From Clostridium algidicarnis DSM 15099 (GTDB lineage: Bacteria; Bacillota; Clostridia; Clostridiales; Clostridiaceae): a stretch of 64,000 nucleotides of DNA. The notes under the pieces are model-generated. The model worked only from the letters and a program-made list of their open reading frames with translations. It did not search any database and was not told the origin of the DNA. The translations under genes were made by a program, and so were the position numbers. The stretch's first letter is position 1. Each line of letters opens with the position of its first letter. The stretch spans positions 310,001 to 374,000 of the forward strand of contig NZ_PTIS01000001.1 in assembly GCF_002934235.1 (NCBI RefSeq). The letters run 5' to 3'. Shown piece by piece: positions 17,856-27,561 of the stretch.

Positions 17856-18845
17856 ATGAAAAAGGTAGCAATTGTTTTTAATGGTGGAACTATTTCTATG
17901 AAGGTGGATCCTAGGATAAAGGCGGCAGTTCCTAGCCTTACTGGAGAAGAAATAATGTCTATGGTAACGGGTATAGAAAAATATGCAGATATAGAATCAC
18001 ATAATTTTTCAATGTTACCAAGTCCACATATGACACCAGAGATTATGCTAGATCTATCAAAGTTTATCCAAAAGCTTTTAGATAGAGAAGATATAGCAGG
18101 TGTTGTAGTGACACATGGTACAGATTCTCTTGAAGAAACTGCGTATCTTGTGGATTTAACTATTAATTCTATAAAACCTGTGATATTTACAGGATCTATG
18201 AGAAGTGGATCAGAGCTTGGATATGATGGACCTTCTAATTTAGCTGAATCCATTTGTACAGCAATATCAGATGAATCAAAAAATAGAGGGGTTCTAGTCT
18301 GTTTAAATGGACAATTGAACTGTGCATCGGAAGTGACAAAAGCTAATTCTATGAGTTTAAATGCTTTTAAAACTCCAAACTTTGGACCAATTGGTATAGT
18401 GGATAATAATAGAGTTATATTTTATAGAAATAACATAGAAAAACAAACCATGAGTATAAAAGAATTAGATAGTAAAGTTGCTCTTATAAAATGCGCATCA
18501 GGTATGGATTCAGGTGTAATAAATTATTACATAAGTGAAGGAAACAGTGGTATCGTTGTAGAGGCTATGGGAAGGGGAAATATACCACCGCTTATGGTAG
18601 AAGGTATAGAAAATGCTATAAATAAAGGAATTGCTGTGGTTATTGTTTCTAGATGTTTTGAAGGAAGGGTCTTTGATTCATATGGATATCACGGAGGAGG
18701 AAAAGAACTAAGAAATTTAGGTGTTATATTTGGCGATAATTTGCCAGGGCAAAAAGCTAGAATTAAGTTACTAGTAGCACTTAGCTACACTAAAGATTTA
18801 GATGAAATTAAGTCTATATTTGAAAAAAGCTTATATAATATTTAG
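17856..18845 (+). CDS. L-asparaginase
   Basis: The enzyme hydrolyses asparagine to aspartate and ammonia. The first threonine nucleophile is T12 in NGGTISM, and the second is T86 in VVTHGTDSLEETAY; GSMRSGSELGYDGPSN is the third conserved block. The ATG at 17856 follows TAGGAGG by seven bases and gives 329 residues, so the upstream in-frame ATG at 17829 is not used. There is no signal peptide, so it is probably cytoplasmic. It is a single-gene unit. Both ansA and ansB are used for such genes, so I give no symbol. Confidence 0.92.
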   Translation: MKKVAIVFNGGTISMKVDPRIKAAVPSLTGEEIMSMVTGIEKYADIESHNFSMLPSPHMTPEIMLDLSKFIQKLLDREDIAGVVVTHGTDSLEETAYLVDLTINSIKPVIFTGSMRSGSELGYDGPSNLAESICTAISDESKNRGVLVCLNGQLNCASEVTKANSMSLNAFKTPNFGPIGIVDNNRVIFYRNNIEKQTMSIKELDSKVALIKCASGMDSGVINYYISEGNSGIVVEAMGRGNIPPLMVEGIENAINKGIAVVIVSRCFEGRVFDSYGYHGGGKELRNLGVIFGDNLPGQKARIKLLVALSYTKDLDEIKSIFEKSLYNI

Positions 18846-18935
18846 TTTTTAAGATAAATTGTAAAATAAAAGTTGTTATATAAACCTAAATAACACGAAC
18901 AATATAATTAGATTTAAAAATAATAGCATGTAATG

Positions 18936-18964
18936 TTGACAATAATGAATTAATGTTATAAGAT
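18936..18964 (+). promoter_or_regulatory. Promoter of the riboswitch-permease unit
   Basis: A consensus TTGACA is followed after 17 bases by TAAGAT. The predicted start near 18971 is about 12 bases before the purine aptamer. Confidence 0.75.
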
Positions 18965-18981
18965 AATATTCGTAAACAGTA

Positions 18982-19052
18982 ATACTCATATAGTTTTGGC
19001 GATAAGGGCTAAAAGTTTCTACCAGACACCATAAATGTCTGACTATGAGTGG
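18982..19052 (+). ncRNA. Guanine-type purine riboswitch aptamer
   Basis: The three-way junction is complete. P1 is ACTCATA with TATGAGT, P2 is TTTTGGC with GCTAAAA, and P3 is CAGACA with TGTCTG. The conserved junction GTTTCTACC and loops GATAAGG and CCATAAA are present. The specificity base before UAUG is C (19043, in GACTATG), which selects guanine or hypoxanthine rather than adenine. It controls the purine permease downstream through the terminator at 19132. Confidence 0.95.
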
Positions 19053-19131
19053 ATCTTTAGAATTATCTTGATTTTACATGTGAAATTTAACTTTTTTAGT
19101 AATTCATATGTAATTATATTTTAATTAAGAT

Positions 19132-19175
19132 AATACCTATATAGATTCCTCAGGGAATTTATATAGGTATTTTGC
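19132..19175 (+). terminator. Riboswitch expression-platform terminator
   Basis: The outer stem AATACCTATATA pairs with TATATAGGTATT, and inner GATTCC/GGGAATT pairing extends it; TTTTGCTTT follows. A competing 12-base pairing between 19072 and 19134 (ATTATCTTGATT with AATTAAGATAAT, one G-U) overlaps the terminator base, which may be part of the switch. Guanine would be expected to favour termination. Confidence 0.75.
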
Positions 19176-19227
19176 TTTATTAAAAGAACTTAGTGTGCAA
19201 CATAAGATAAAATTTAGGAGGATGATT

Positions 19228-20589
19228 ATGGATAAGTTATTTAGTTTTAACAAGTTAAAAGAAAGGAAAGATACAAACATAAGGAAAGAAATAATTGCAG
19301 GAATTACTACCTTTTTAACTATGGCATATATTATAGCAGTTAATCCTACTATACTAGGAGCCACAGGAATGCCAGCAGGAGCTTTGGTTACAGCTACATG
19401 CCTTTCAGCAGGTGTTGCCACAATAATGATGGGCATATATGCAGATTTACCATTTGCACTTGCATCAGGTATGGGTTTAAATGCATTTTTTGCCTATACA
19501 GTTGTTATAAAAATGAATGTACCCTGGGAAGTAGCACTTACAGCAGTATTTGTAGAAGGAATTATATTTATAGTTTTATCATTAACTAACGTAAGAGAAG
19601 CAGTAATAAATAGTATACCTATGAACTTAAAATTAGCTGTTACAGCAGGGATAGGTCTATTTATAACCTTCATTGGATTTGTAGATAGTGGAATGGTTAT
19701 TAAAAACGACGCTACTTTAGTGGGACTTGGCAACTTTATGTCACCAACGGTTTTAATTACAGCTGTGGGAGTAGTAATTATTGTTGTACTTTCAAAAAAG
19801 AACGTTAAAGGAGCTATATTATTTGGGATATTTGGTAGCACTATTTTATCTTGGATATATGCAATTATTAGCCCTGAATCTGCAGCCTTGTATAATATAT
19901 TTTTGCCTAGTGGTATTTTTAAGTTTGAATCTTTAGCACCAATTGCATTTAAGTTAGATTTTTCATATATGACAGATCCTTCAAAGATATGGGGATTTGT
20001 AGTTATAGTTTTCACCTTTCTATTCGTAGATTTCTTTGATACTATAGGGACTTTGGTTGGAGTAGCATCAAAGGCCAATATGTTAGATGAAAATGGGCGG
20101 GTTCCAAGAGCTGGAAGAGCTTTATTATCAGATGCGGTTGGAACTACCTTTGGAGCTTTAATAGGAGTATCAACAGTAACAACTTTTGTTGAAAGCTCTG
20201 CTGGAGTAGCAGAAGGTGGAAGAACAGGACTTACATCTATTGTTACTGGAATACTATTTTTAATAGCTATGTTTTTTTCACCAATATTTGTAGCTATACC
20301 ATCTGCAGCTACAGCGCCTGCGCTTATTATAGTAGGATTTTTTATGATGGAAAATGTAGTTAAAATTAACTTTAGCGATTTTACAGAAGGGGTGCCAGCA
20401 TTTTTAATTATTGCACTCATGCCACTTACATATAGTATAGGAGATGGTTTAACCATTGGTATACTATCTTATGTAATAATAAATTTAGTGAATAACTTAT
20501 TTAGTAAAGAAAAGAAAAAGATATCTCCTGTAATGATAATTCTAGGTATTATATTTATGGCTAAGATAATATTTACTGGACTTTCCTAA
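19228..20589 (+). CDS. Guanine/hypoxanthine permease (NCS2/AzgA-like)
   Basis: This 453-residue protein has about 12-13 membrane segments and imports purine bases. It starts with the family pattern KEIIAGITTFLTMAYIIAVNP and continues with ASGMGLNAFFAY, then FVDFFDTIGTLVGVA and STVTTFVESSAGVAEGGRTG, which mark the AzgA/PbuG group. The ATG at 19228 follows AGGAGG by six bases and is preferred over upstream in-frame starts. The guanine riboswitch in its leader supports guanine or hypoxanthine as the substrate. PbuG and PbuO are both possible names, so none is given. Confidence 0.93.
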   Translation: MDKLFSFNKLKERKDTNIRKEIIAGITTFLTMAYIIAVNPTILGATGMPAGALVTATCLSAGVATIMMGIYADLPFALASGMGLNAFFAYTVVIKMNVPWEVALTAVFVEGIIFIVLSLTNVREAVINSIPMNLKLAVTAGIGLFITFIGFVDSGMVIKNDATLVGLGNFMSPTVLITAVGVVIIVVLSKKNVKGAILFGIFGSTILSWIYAIISPESAALYNIFLPSGIFKFESLAPIAFKLDFSYMTDPSKIWGFVVIVFTFLFVDFFDTIGTLVGVASKANMLDENGRVPRAGRALLSDAVGTTFGALIGVSTVTTFVESSAGVAEGGRTGLTSIVTGILFLIAMFFSPIFVAIPSAATAPALIIVGFFMMENVVKINFSDFTEGVPAFLIIALMPLTYSIGDGLTIGILSYVIINLVNNLFSKEKKKISPVMIILGIIFMAKIIFTGLS

Positions 20590-20681
20590 ATAAATATATT
20601 AATAAAACTTATTTGTACTTGAATAAATGTATCTTTATATATTGTGAATATTACTTTAAACAGAGTATACATTGAAAATCT

Positions 20682-20726
20682 AAAACCTGTATTTATAAAT
20701 TCTATAATTTATAAATACAGGTTTTT
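20682..20726 (+). terminator. Strong terminator after the purine permease
   Basis: A perfect 20-base stem (AAAACCTGTATTTATAAATT and complement) has a four-base loop and Ts. It lies about 93 bases after the permease stop. Promoter-like TTGTGA-18-TATACA just upstream raises the possibility that it also attenuates a short transcript. Confidence 0.85.
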
Positions 20727-20831
20727 ATTATATTAATCTAAGGGTATAAGTAGTAACTAACTAATGGTTGCTGTATCAAAAAGATATAATAATGAATATT
20801 ATGTTAAAAACAATATTTTGGAGGAGTTTAT

Positions 20832-21986
20832 TTGAAAATAAATAATAGGACGACAAATCTTCCACAGTACCATTTTGATAAGATTGATATCTTAAAAGAT
20901 AAGGTAAGAAAAGAAGGAAGAGAGTTAATAGATATTGGTATAGGTGATCCAGATCTAGAACCACCTAAAGAGGTCAATGAGGCGCTAATAGAAGCATTAA
21001 GCTATAAGGGATATCATAACTATCCTAAAGGAAGTGGGATAGTTAAATTGAAGAAACAAGTGGTTAAAGATTATAAGCTTAATTATGGTGTAGACTTAAC
21101 TGAAGATGAAGTACTGATAACTATAGGTTCTAAAGAAGCGTTAAGTAATATAATCCCAACAGTTTGTGATATAAACGATTATATTATTTTACCAGATCCT
21201 TCATATCCAGCATATGAATCTTGCAGTAGGCTTTGGGGTGTAATCCCATATAAGATGCCTTTAATTGAAGAAAAAAATTATTATCCAAACCTTAACTTAA
21301 TTCCTGAAAATATAAAAAAAGTATCTAAACTTATGATAATAAATTATCCCAATAACCCTACGGGAGCTAATTTAAAAAAAGACTTTTTAGAGGAGGTTAA
21401 AGAAATGTGTGCAAAGTATAATATAGTACTTTGTAACGATGGAGCTTATAAAGAGATTGTAAATAAAAAAGAAGATAGGTTGTCAATTCTTATGGGAGGA
21501 ATAAGCAACTGCATTGAATTTAGCAGTTTTTCTAAGGCGTTTAGTATGACAGGATATAGAATAGGCTATGTTGCTGGTGACAAAAATATTATAAAGGCTT
21601 TGGGAGAAGTTAAAAACAATATGGATTCAGGTCAATTTATGCCTATTCAATATTCAGCTTTAAGGGCAATAAAAGATTGTAGCTACTATATAGAATATAT
21701 AAATGAGGTGTACAGAAAAAGAAAAGTTTTAGCAGAGTCTATTTTAGATGAAAAGAATATAAAATATTTTAAGGGAGAAGGTACCTTCTATATTTGGTGT
21801 AAAATTCCTACAGGTTATACCACAGATGAATTTTGTAGTGAGTTACTTTTGAAAAAGGGTATTGTTGTAACACCTGGAAGTGCATTTGGGAGACTAGGAT
21901 ACGGTTATTTTAGAATTGCGCTTACTAAGGATGAAGAAGTTATAAGAAATACACTGAATAAACTAGATAGGTACAGTAAAAACTAG
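20832..21986 (+). CDS. Class I/II aminotransferase, LL-diaminopimelate aminotransferase-like
   Basis: The fold type I PLP enzyme has IDIGIGDPDLEPP near residues 33-45, NYPNNPTGAN at 171-180 and the PLP lysine K235 in SSFSKAFSMTGYRIGY. The opening GIGDPD block and overall length (384) resemble DapL, which makes LL-diaminopimelate for lysine and peptidoglycan, but related aminotransferases with other substrates look alike. Translation begins at TTG six bases after GGAGGAG. It is a single gene between a terminator and the yicC promoter, so context does not settle the substrate. Confidence 0.8.
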   Translation: MKINNRTTNLPQYHFDKIDILKDKVRKEGRELIDIGIGDPDLEPPKEVNEALIEALSYKGYHNYPKGSGIVKLKKQVVKDYKLNYGVDLTEDEVLITIGSKEALSNIIPTVCDINDYIILPDPSYPAYESCSRLWGVIPYKMPLIEEKNYYPNLNLIPENIKKVSKLMIINYPNNPTGANLKKDFLEEVKEMCAKYNIVLCNDGAYKEIVNKKEDRLSILMGGISNCIEFSSFSKAFSMTGYRIGYVAGDKNIIKALGEVKNNMDSGQFMPIQYSALRAIKDCSYYIEYINEVYRKRKVLAESILDEKNIKYFKGEGTFYIWCKIPTGYTTDEFCSELLLKKGIVVTPGSAFGRLGYGYFRIALTKDEEVIRNTLNKLDRYSKN

Positions 21987-22011
21987 ATAAATTCTATTTT
22001 TAAAATAAAAC

Positions 22012-22041
22012 TTGAAATATTGCAGGTTGTTTATGTATAAT
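22012..22041 (+). promoter_or_regulatory. Promoter of the yicC-remA-gmk run
   Basis: TTGAAA and TATAAT are separated by 18 bases; the ribosome binding site of yicC lies about 25 bases downstream. Confidence 0.65.
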
Positions 22042-22078
22042 AGGTATGATGAATTGGAAAAGCATAAGGAGGAGTTTC

Positions 22079-22960
22079 ATGATTAAAAGTATGACGGGTT
22101 TTGGCAGAGCCAATAGTGAAGAGGGGAACAAACATAACTTTGTAATAGAAGTTAAAAGTGTAAACCACAGGTTTTTAGACTTAAATATTAAAATGCCTAA
22201 AGCCATGATTGCTTTAGAAGAAAGAATTAGAAGCATCATTTCTCAATATTTAAACAGAGGCAAGGTGGATTTATTTTTAAATTATAAAAACTATGAAAAA
22301 GTAGAAGGTAGAGTAAGGGTTAACACAAATCTATTAGATAGCTATATGAGTTGTCTTAATGAAATAAAAGATAATTATGATGTTAAAGATGATATATCAC
22401 TGTCTTTTGTATCAAAGTTACCTGATGTTATGTATATAGAAGAAGATGAAGAAGACATTGAGGAACTTTGGAAAGAAATATCCCCTTCTATACATTATGC
22501 GTTAAAAAACTTGTTATCTATGCGAGAAAGAGAAGGAATTAAACTAAATCAAGATATAAAATCTAATTGTGATAATATAAAAGCTGAGTTAGATAAAATA
22601 GAAGTAAAGGCTCCAACAGTGGTTAAGGAATACGAGATAAAGCTTCAAGATAGAATAAAAAATCTGATAGAAGATGGAAAACTAGATGAAGGTCGTTTAA
22701 ATATGGAAGTGGCTATATTTTCAGATAAAGCAAGTATAGATGAAGAAATAATAAGATTAAATAGCCATATTGAACAATTAAACGACACTTTGAATTTAAA
22801 AGAGCCTGTAGGTAGAAAACTTGATTTTATAGTTCAAGAAATGAATAGGGAGGCTAATACTATAGCTTCTAAATCTTCAGATTTAGAAATAACAAATCAA
22901 GTACTTAATATAAAAAACAATATTGAAAAAATAAGAGAACAAGTGCAAAACGTAGAATAA
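22079..22960 (+). CDS. YicC/YloC-family endoribonuclease
   Basis: This family is reported as an RNA endonuclease that takes part in small-RNA and mRNA turnover. [11 protein letters not shown] at the start and [18 protein letters not shown] near the C-terminus are its hallmarks. The ATG at 22079 is placed by AAGGAGGAG and gives 293 residues, the normal length; an in-frame ATG 33 bases upstream has no good site. It opens the conserved yicC-remA-gmk-rpoZ-coaBC-priA run of Firmicutes. Confidence 0.93.
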   Translation: MIKSMTGFGRANSEEGNKHNFVIEVKSVNHRFLDLNIKMPKAMIALEERIRSIISQYLNRGKVDLFLNYKNYEKVEGRVRVNTNLLDSYMSCLNEIKDNYDVKDDISLSFVSKLPDVMYIEEDEEDIEELWKEISPSIHYALKNLLSMREREGIKLNQDIKSNCDNIKAELDKIEVKAPTVVKEYEIKLQDRIKNLIEDGKLDEGRLNMEVAIFSDKASIDEEIIRLNSHIEQLNDTLNLKEPVGRKLDFIVQEMNREANTIASKSSDLEITNQVLNIKNNIEKIREQVQNVE

Positions 22961-22980
22961 TGAATTTTAGGAGGAAGACA

Positions 22981-23253
22981 ATGAGTATTAAGTTAATAAA
23001 CATAGGTTTTGGAAATATTGTTTCTGCTAATAGATTAGTAGCGATAGTAAGTCCTGAGTCTGCGCCGATAAAAAGAATAATCCAAGAGGCAAGAGATAGG
23101 GGAATGTTAATAGATGCAACATATGGTAGAAGAACAAGAGCTGTAATAATTACAGATAGTGACCATGTGATTCTTTCAGCAGTACAACCAGAAACAGTAG
23201 CACATAGACTATCATCAAAGGGAGAAGAGCCTGGAGATGAGGTTGAAGAATAA
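22981..23253 (+). CDS. remA: RemA-family DNA-binding regulator (DUF370)
   Basis: RemA in B. subtilis binds DNA as a ring and activates biofilm matrix and osmoprotectant genes. This 90-residue homologue has the typical [19 protein letters not shown] start and the basic [20 protein letters not shown] core. The ATG at 22981 follows AGGAGG, which itself lies in an in-frame upstream extension that is not used. It overlaps gmk by the base A in TAATG, so the two are translated together. Target genes in this organism are unknown. Confidence 0.93.
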   Translation: MSIKLINIGFGNIVSANRLVAIVSPESAPIKRIIQEARDRGMLIDATYGRRTRAVIITDSDHVILSAVQPETVAHRLSSKGEEPGDEVEE

Positions 23254-23882
23254 TGTCTAATAAAGGTATATTAATAGTTATATCAGGGCCATCAGGAGCA
23301 GGTAAGGGTACTATTTGTAAGGCTTTGCTAGAAAAAAACCAATATTACCTTTCAATTTCAGCAACTACTAGGAAACCTAGAGAGGGAGAAGTTGATGGAG
23401 TTAACTATTATTTTATGGATAGAGATGAATTTGAAAATAAAATAAAGGAAGATGATTTTTTAGAATGTGCTGAGGTTTATGGAAACTTATATGGAACTCC
23501 TAGATCAAAAGTTCAGGCTATGCTTGATAGTGGAAAAGATGTTATACTTGAGATAGATATTCAAGGAGCATTAAAAGTTAAAGATAAAATAGAAGATGGT
23601 GTATTTATATTTATACTACCTCCATCTATGGAAGAATTAAAACAAAGAATAATAAAAAGAGGTAGTGAAACACCAGAATCATTAATGACTAGATTTAAAT
23701 CTGCATATCAAGAAATTAATTATATTTCAACATATAATTATGCAGTAGTAAACAATACAGTAAGTGAGGCTGTTAACAAAATAGAGAGCATACTAACCGC
23801 AGAAAGATGCAGGGTAGACAGAATAAAAGAAAAAATATTAGATTCTAAGGAGGGCTTAATACATGAACAACTCTATGATTAA
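23253..23882 (+). CDS. gmk: Guanylate kinase
   Basis: Gmk phosphorylates GMP to GDP. The P-loop GPSGAGKGT lies at residues 12-20, followed by SATTRKPREGEVDGVNYYF, the GMP-binding stretch, and LEIDIQGALKVK. It has 209 residues, the usual length. The start overlaps the remA stop, and the end overlaps the start of rpoZ by 20 bases, a compact arrangement conserved in Firmicutes. Confidence 0.97.
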   Translation: MSNKGILIVISGPSGAGKGTICKALLEKNQYYLSISATTRKPREGEVDGVNYYFMDRDEFENKIKEDDFLECAEVYGNLYGTPRSKVQAMLDSGKDVILEIDIQGALKVKDKIEDGVFIFILPPSMEELKQRIIKRGSETPESLMTRFKSAYQEINYISTYNYAVVNNTVSEAVNKIESILTAERCRVDRIKEKILDSKEGLIHEQLYD

Positions 23883-24081
23883 TCCATCAATAACAGACTT
23901 ATTAGAAAAGGTGGATGATAGATACACTTTAGTTACAGTAACTTCAAAAAGAGCAAGACAAATAATTGATGGTGCTGAGCCAATGGTAGAGGTAGACTCT
24001 AAAAAACCTTTAACTAGAGCCATTAGCGAAGTAGATCAAGGATATGTTAAATATGAAACAATAAAAGAAGGAATAAAATAG
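23863..24081 (+). CDS. rpoZ: RNA polymerase omega subunit
   Basis: Omega assists assembly and stability of RNA polymerase by holding the beta-prime subunit. This 72-residue protein shows INPSITDLLEKVDDRYTLV, then TSKRARQIIDG, the family core. The ATG at 23863 lies eight bases after AAGGAGGG inside gmk; a second ATG at 23875 is less well placed. Its position after gmk is conserved. Confidence 0.95.
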   Translation: MNNSMINPSITDLLEKVDDRYTLVTVTSKRARQIIDGAEPMVEVDSKKPLTRAISEVDQGYVKYETIKEGIK

Positions 24082-24083
24082 TT

Positions 24084-25271
24084 ATGACAAAGAATTCTCA
24101 TTGTGTAGTTTTAGGTGTCACAGGAGGCATAGCTGCATATAAAGCTCTAGATATTATTAGTGCTTTAAAGAAAAAAGACATAGAAGTTAATGTAATAATG
24201 ACAAAGTCTGCCAAAGAATTTGTTTCACCTTTGACATTTCAAACCCTTAGTCAAAATATAGTAGTATCAGATATGTTCGAAGAGCCTAAAGCCTTTGAAA
24301 TACAACATATTTCATTAGCTAAAAAGGCGGATATACTTCTTGTTGCACCAGCTACAGCTAACATCATAGGTAAGGTAGCAAATGGCATTGCAGATGATAT
24401 GTTATCTACAACCATAATGGCTACAAAAGCAAAGGTTGTATTTGCTCTAGCCATGAATACCAATATGTATAATAACAAAATAGTTCAAGAAAATATATCT
24501 AAGTTAAAAAGATATGGGTATGAATTTATTGAACCTATTAGTGGAAGGCTTGCTTGTGGAGATGAAGGAAAAGGTAAACTTGCAGATACAAAATATATAG
24601 CGGGTAAGGTTGAAAGTATGCTTTATAATCCTAAAGATTTAGAAGGCAAAACAGTATTAGTTACAGCAGGACCGACCATAGCAAACATTGATCCCGTAAG
24701 ATATATAACAAATAAATCTACAGGAAAGATGGGGTATGCTATAGCAAAGGAAGCTAGAGATAGAGGGGCAAAGGTTATTTTAATATCTGGTCCTACTAAT
24801 TTAGAAAGGCCTTTTGAAGTTGAATTTATAAGTGTAACTACAAATGAAGAAATGTTAAAAGAAGTGCTTTTGCATTATGAAAAAGCAGATATTGTGGTAA
24901 AAGCAGCTGCAGTATCCGATTATAAAACTAAGTATTATAGTAAAGAAAAGATTAAAAAAACCGAAGACAGTATGAGTATAGAATTTTCAAAAGATAATGA
25001 TATACTTAAAATCTTAGGACAAAAAAAAGAAAATCAAATTTTAGTAGGCTTTGCTGCGGAAAGCAGTAATCTTATAGAAAATGCCAAAGTTAAACTTACT
25101 AAAAAGAATTTAGACTATATAGTTGCAAATAATATTCTTCACACGGGATTTGCTTCAGAAGACAATGAGGTAAGTATAATATGTAAAGATGGAGATATTA
25201 TAAAACTACAATCTATGAATAAAAAAAAGGTTGCAAAAGAATTATTTGATATTGTAAATAAAAGGCGCTAG
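24084..25271 (+). CDS. coaBC: Bifunctional phosphopantothenoylcysteine decarboxylase/synthetase
   Basis: CoaBC makes 4'-phosphopantetheine for coenzyme A from phosphopantothenate and cysteine. The flavin-binding CoaC half (about residues 1-185) has LGVTGGIAAYKALD, the catalytic histidine in IQHISLAKKAD and the AMNTNMY loop. The CoaB half has TAGPT, DPVRYITNKSTGKMGYAIA and late KKNLDYIVANN. It has 395 residues. The downstream coaD in this window catalyses the next step but is in another unit. Confidence 0.96.
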   Translation: MTKNSHCVVLGVTGGIAAYKALDIISALKKKDIEVNVIMTKSAKEFVSPLTFQTLSQNIVVSDMFEEPKAFEIQHISLAKKADILLVAPATANIIGKVANGIADDMLSTTIMATKAKVVFALAMNTNMYNNKIVQENISKLKRYGYEFIEPISGRLACGDEGKGKLADTKYIAGKVESMLYNPKDLEGKTVLVTAGPTIANIDPVRYITNKSTGKMGYAIAKEARDRGAKVILISGPTNLERPFEVEFISVTTNEEMLKEVLLHYEKADIVVKAAAVSDYKTKYYSKEKIKKTEDSMSIEFSKDNDILKILGQKKENQILVGFAAESSNLIENAKVKLTKKNLDYIVANNILHTGFASEDNEVSIICKDGDIIKLQSMNKKKVAKELFDIVNKRR

Positions 25272-25284
25272 TCTGCGCTTTTTT
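25258..25284 (+). terminator. Terminator overlapping the coaBC stop codon
   Basis: The stem AAAGGCGC pairs with GCGCTTTT, including one G-U, around a loop that contains the TAG stop of coaBC, and Ts follow. It probably lowers but need not block transcription into priA. Confidence 0.7.
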
Positions 25285-25304
25285 ATTTTATAAAGGGTGA
25301 TTAA

Positions 25305-27518
25305 ATGTTAAAGTTTGCTGGTATTGTTATAAACCAGGATGCAAATGAATTAGATAGAATTTTTACGTATACAATTAAAGCAGAAGATGCTAATAATATA
25401 AATATAGGCTATAGGGTTAAAGTCCCGTTTGGAAGAGGTGATAGATTAGTAGATGGGTTTGTATTATACGTCTATGATGAATCACATGAATTTAAAGACT
25501 CCAATATAAAAATGAAAAGTATTGAAAAGATTTATAAAGAAGTGGAACTTTTTAATGAAAAAGACGTAAATCTTATGGAGTTTATGAGAAAAAGATATCT
25601 TTGTTCATATGTGGATGCTTTAAAACAATTTTTGCCTAAAGGAATTGTAGGTGGAATGAAAAATAAAACCATAGAAGTTTTATTTACTAAAGAAATCTTA
25701 GAGGGTCGATATAAAAAAGAGCCTTACGAGTCTATATGGAATAAAGTAAAAGAACTAAATGGAAATGTAACACGAGCGGAATTAAGTAAAAATTATTCTA
25801 TGTCATTAAGCTCTATAAATACATTAATAAAGCAAGGTTTTATATTTTCAGAGCCTAAAACAGTACAGAGGTATAATGTCAGAGAATTTGAACATTATGG
25901 AAAAAAAATACCTAACGCCGAACAAAAATATGTTATTGATAAAATTTTAAATTCAGATAAAAAGGTATTTCTTATCCATGGGGTCACTGGAAGTGGTAAG
26001 ACTGAAGTGTATATGAACTTGGTAGAAGATTGTATAAAAGAAGGTAAGTCTTCTATAATCTTGGTACCGGAAATTGCACTAACGCCACAGATGATAGAAA
26101 GATTTAAAGGAAGATTTGGTAAAGATGTTGCTGTATTTCATAGTAAACTTTCTGATGGAGAAAGATTTGATGAATGGTTTAGAGTCAAAGAAGGAAAAGC
26201 TAAATTAGCTGTAGGAGCAAGATCTGCTATATTTTTGCCTTTTAAGGATTTAGGTATTATAATAATTGATGAAGAACATGAAACTAGTTATAAGTCTGAT
26301 AGTAACCCTAAATATGACGCTAGAGAAATTGCTGAATATAGGAGTAAACTAGAAGGGTGTAGGGTAGTTTTAGGAACTGCAACGCCAAGTATAGAATCCT
26401 ATTACAAAGCTGAAGTTGGAGAGATAGAATTACTAAATATGGAAAAAAGAATAGATGATGCATTTATGCCAGTGATACAAGTTATTGACATGAGAGAAGA
26501 ACTTGAAAATAATAACAAATCTATTTTTAGTAATTTATTATATAGTAGCATGAAAGATGCCTTAGAAAAAAAAGAACAAATAATTTTGTTTTTAAATAGA
26601 AGAGGGTTTTCTACTTTTGTATCTTGCAGAAAATGCGGATATGTATTCAAATGTGATAAATGTGATATATCAATGACTTACCATTTTTCAGGTAACTATT
26701 TGTCCTGTCATTATTGTGGAAAAAAGTCTAGAGCTACCAACGTTTGCCCTGTTTGTAATAGTAAATATGTAAAGTATTTTGGAGTAGGTACTGAAAAAGT
26801 AGAAACAGAAGTAAAGAAATACTTTAAAGAGGCTAAAATATTACGAATGGACTTAGATACTACAAGAAGGAAGGATTCCTATGAGAAGATATATAACTCC
26901 TTTAAAAAAGGTGAAGCAGATATTTTAATTGGAACTCAAATGGTTGCTAAAGGATTAGATTTCCCAAATGTGTCTCTAGTAGGCGTTTTGGCAGCAGATT
27001 TATCTTTGAATTTACCTGATTATAGGGCATCGGAAAGAACATTTCAACTTATAACACAAGTTTCTGGTAGAGCTGGAAGGGGTAAAACTATAGGAAATGT
27101 AGTAGTTCAAAGTTATCTACCAGATAGTTATAGTATAAAGGCTGCGAAGGAATACAATTATAGTAGTTTTTATAAAGAAGAATTATCTATTAGAAAGAGT
27201 ATGAATTATCCACCTTTTGCAGAAATATTGCTTATAAATATGAGCTCTAAAAATGAAGAATTATTAATAAAATGTATACAAGATATTAGCATTAATTTAA
27301 AGAATAAGCTACAATATAATGATAAAATAGTCATACTAGGACCTTGTCCTTGTATGATAAGCAAGATTAAAGAATTATATAGATGGCAAATAATAATAAA
27401 AGGTGAAATAAATGACCAATTAGCAAAGGAAATAAAAGACTTTTTATATGCCAGTACTAAAAGTTACTATAAAGATATAAGATTAAGTATTGATATTAAC
27501 CCCAGTAGTCTAATATAA
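25305..27518 (+). CDS. priA: Primosomal protein N' (replication restart helicase)
   Basis: PriA recognises stalled forks and reloads the replisome. After the DNA-binding domain (about residues 1-200) come the helicase motifs GVTGSGKTEVY at 226-236 and IIIDEEHETSYKSD near 320. Zinc-binding pairs CRKCGYVFKCDKC, CHYCG and CPVC sit inside the helicase part. It has 737 residues, close to typical. AAAGGGTGA precedes the ATG. It follows coaBC, as in B. subtilis. Confidence 0.96.
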   Translation: MLKFAGIVINQDANELDRIFTYTIKAEDANNINIGYRVKVPFGRGDRLVDGFVLYVYDESHEFKDSNIKMKSIEKIYKEVELFNEKDVNLMEFMRKRYLCSYVDALKQFLPKGIVGGMKNKTIEVLFTKEILEGRYKKEPYESIWNKVKELNGNVTRAELSKNYSMSLSSINTLIKQGFIFSEPKTVQRYNVREFEHYGKKIPNAEQKYVIDKILNSDKKVFLIHGVTGSGKTEVYMNLVEDCIKEGKSSIILVPEIALTPQMIERFKGRFGKDVAVFHSKLSDGERFDEWFRVKEGKAKLAVGARSAIFLPFKDLGIIIIDEEHETSYKSDSNPKYDAREIAEYRSKLEGCRVVLGTATPSIESYYKAEVGEIELLNMEKRIDDAFMPVIQVIDMREELENNNKSIFSNLLYSSMKDALEKKEQIILFLNRRGFSTFVSCRKCGYVFKCDKCDISMTYHFSGNYLSCHYCGKKSRATNVCPVCNSKYVKYFGVGTEKVETEVKKYFKEAKILRMDLDTTRRKDSYEKIYNSFKKGEADILIGTQMVAKGLDFPNVSLVGVLAADLSLNLPDYRASERTFQLITQVSGRAGRGKTIGNVVVQSYLPDSYSIKAAKEYNYSSFYKEELSIRKSMNYPPFAEILLINMSSKNEELLIKCIQDISINLKNKLQYNDKIVILGPCPCMISKIKELYRWQIIIKGEINDQLAKEIKDFLYASTKSYYKDIRLSIDINPSSLI

Positions 27519-27561
27519 TGTAACTTAGCTTATTATTTTAATATAGAAAGGAAGAGTTTTT

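Noticed and set aside
19494-20456. A 320-codon open frame on the reverse strand opposite the purine permease
   Set aside because: It lies fully inside a clear membrane transporter gene, has no ribosome binding site in a sensible place and a composition expected from the complement of a permease. The same holds for shorter reverse frames such as 10996-11424, 54888-55346 and 61424-61831.
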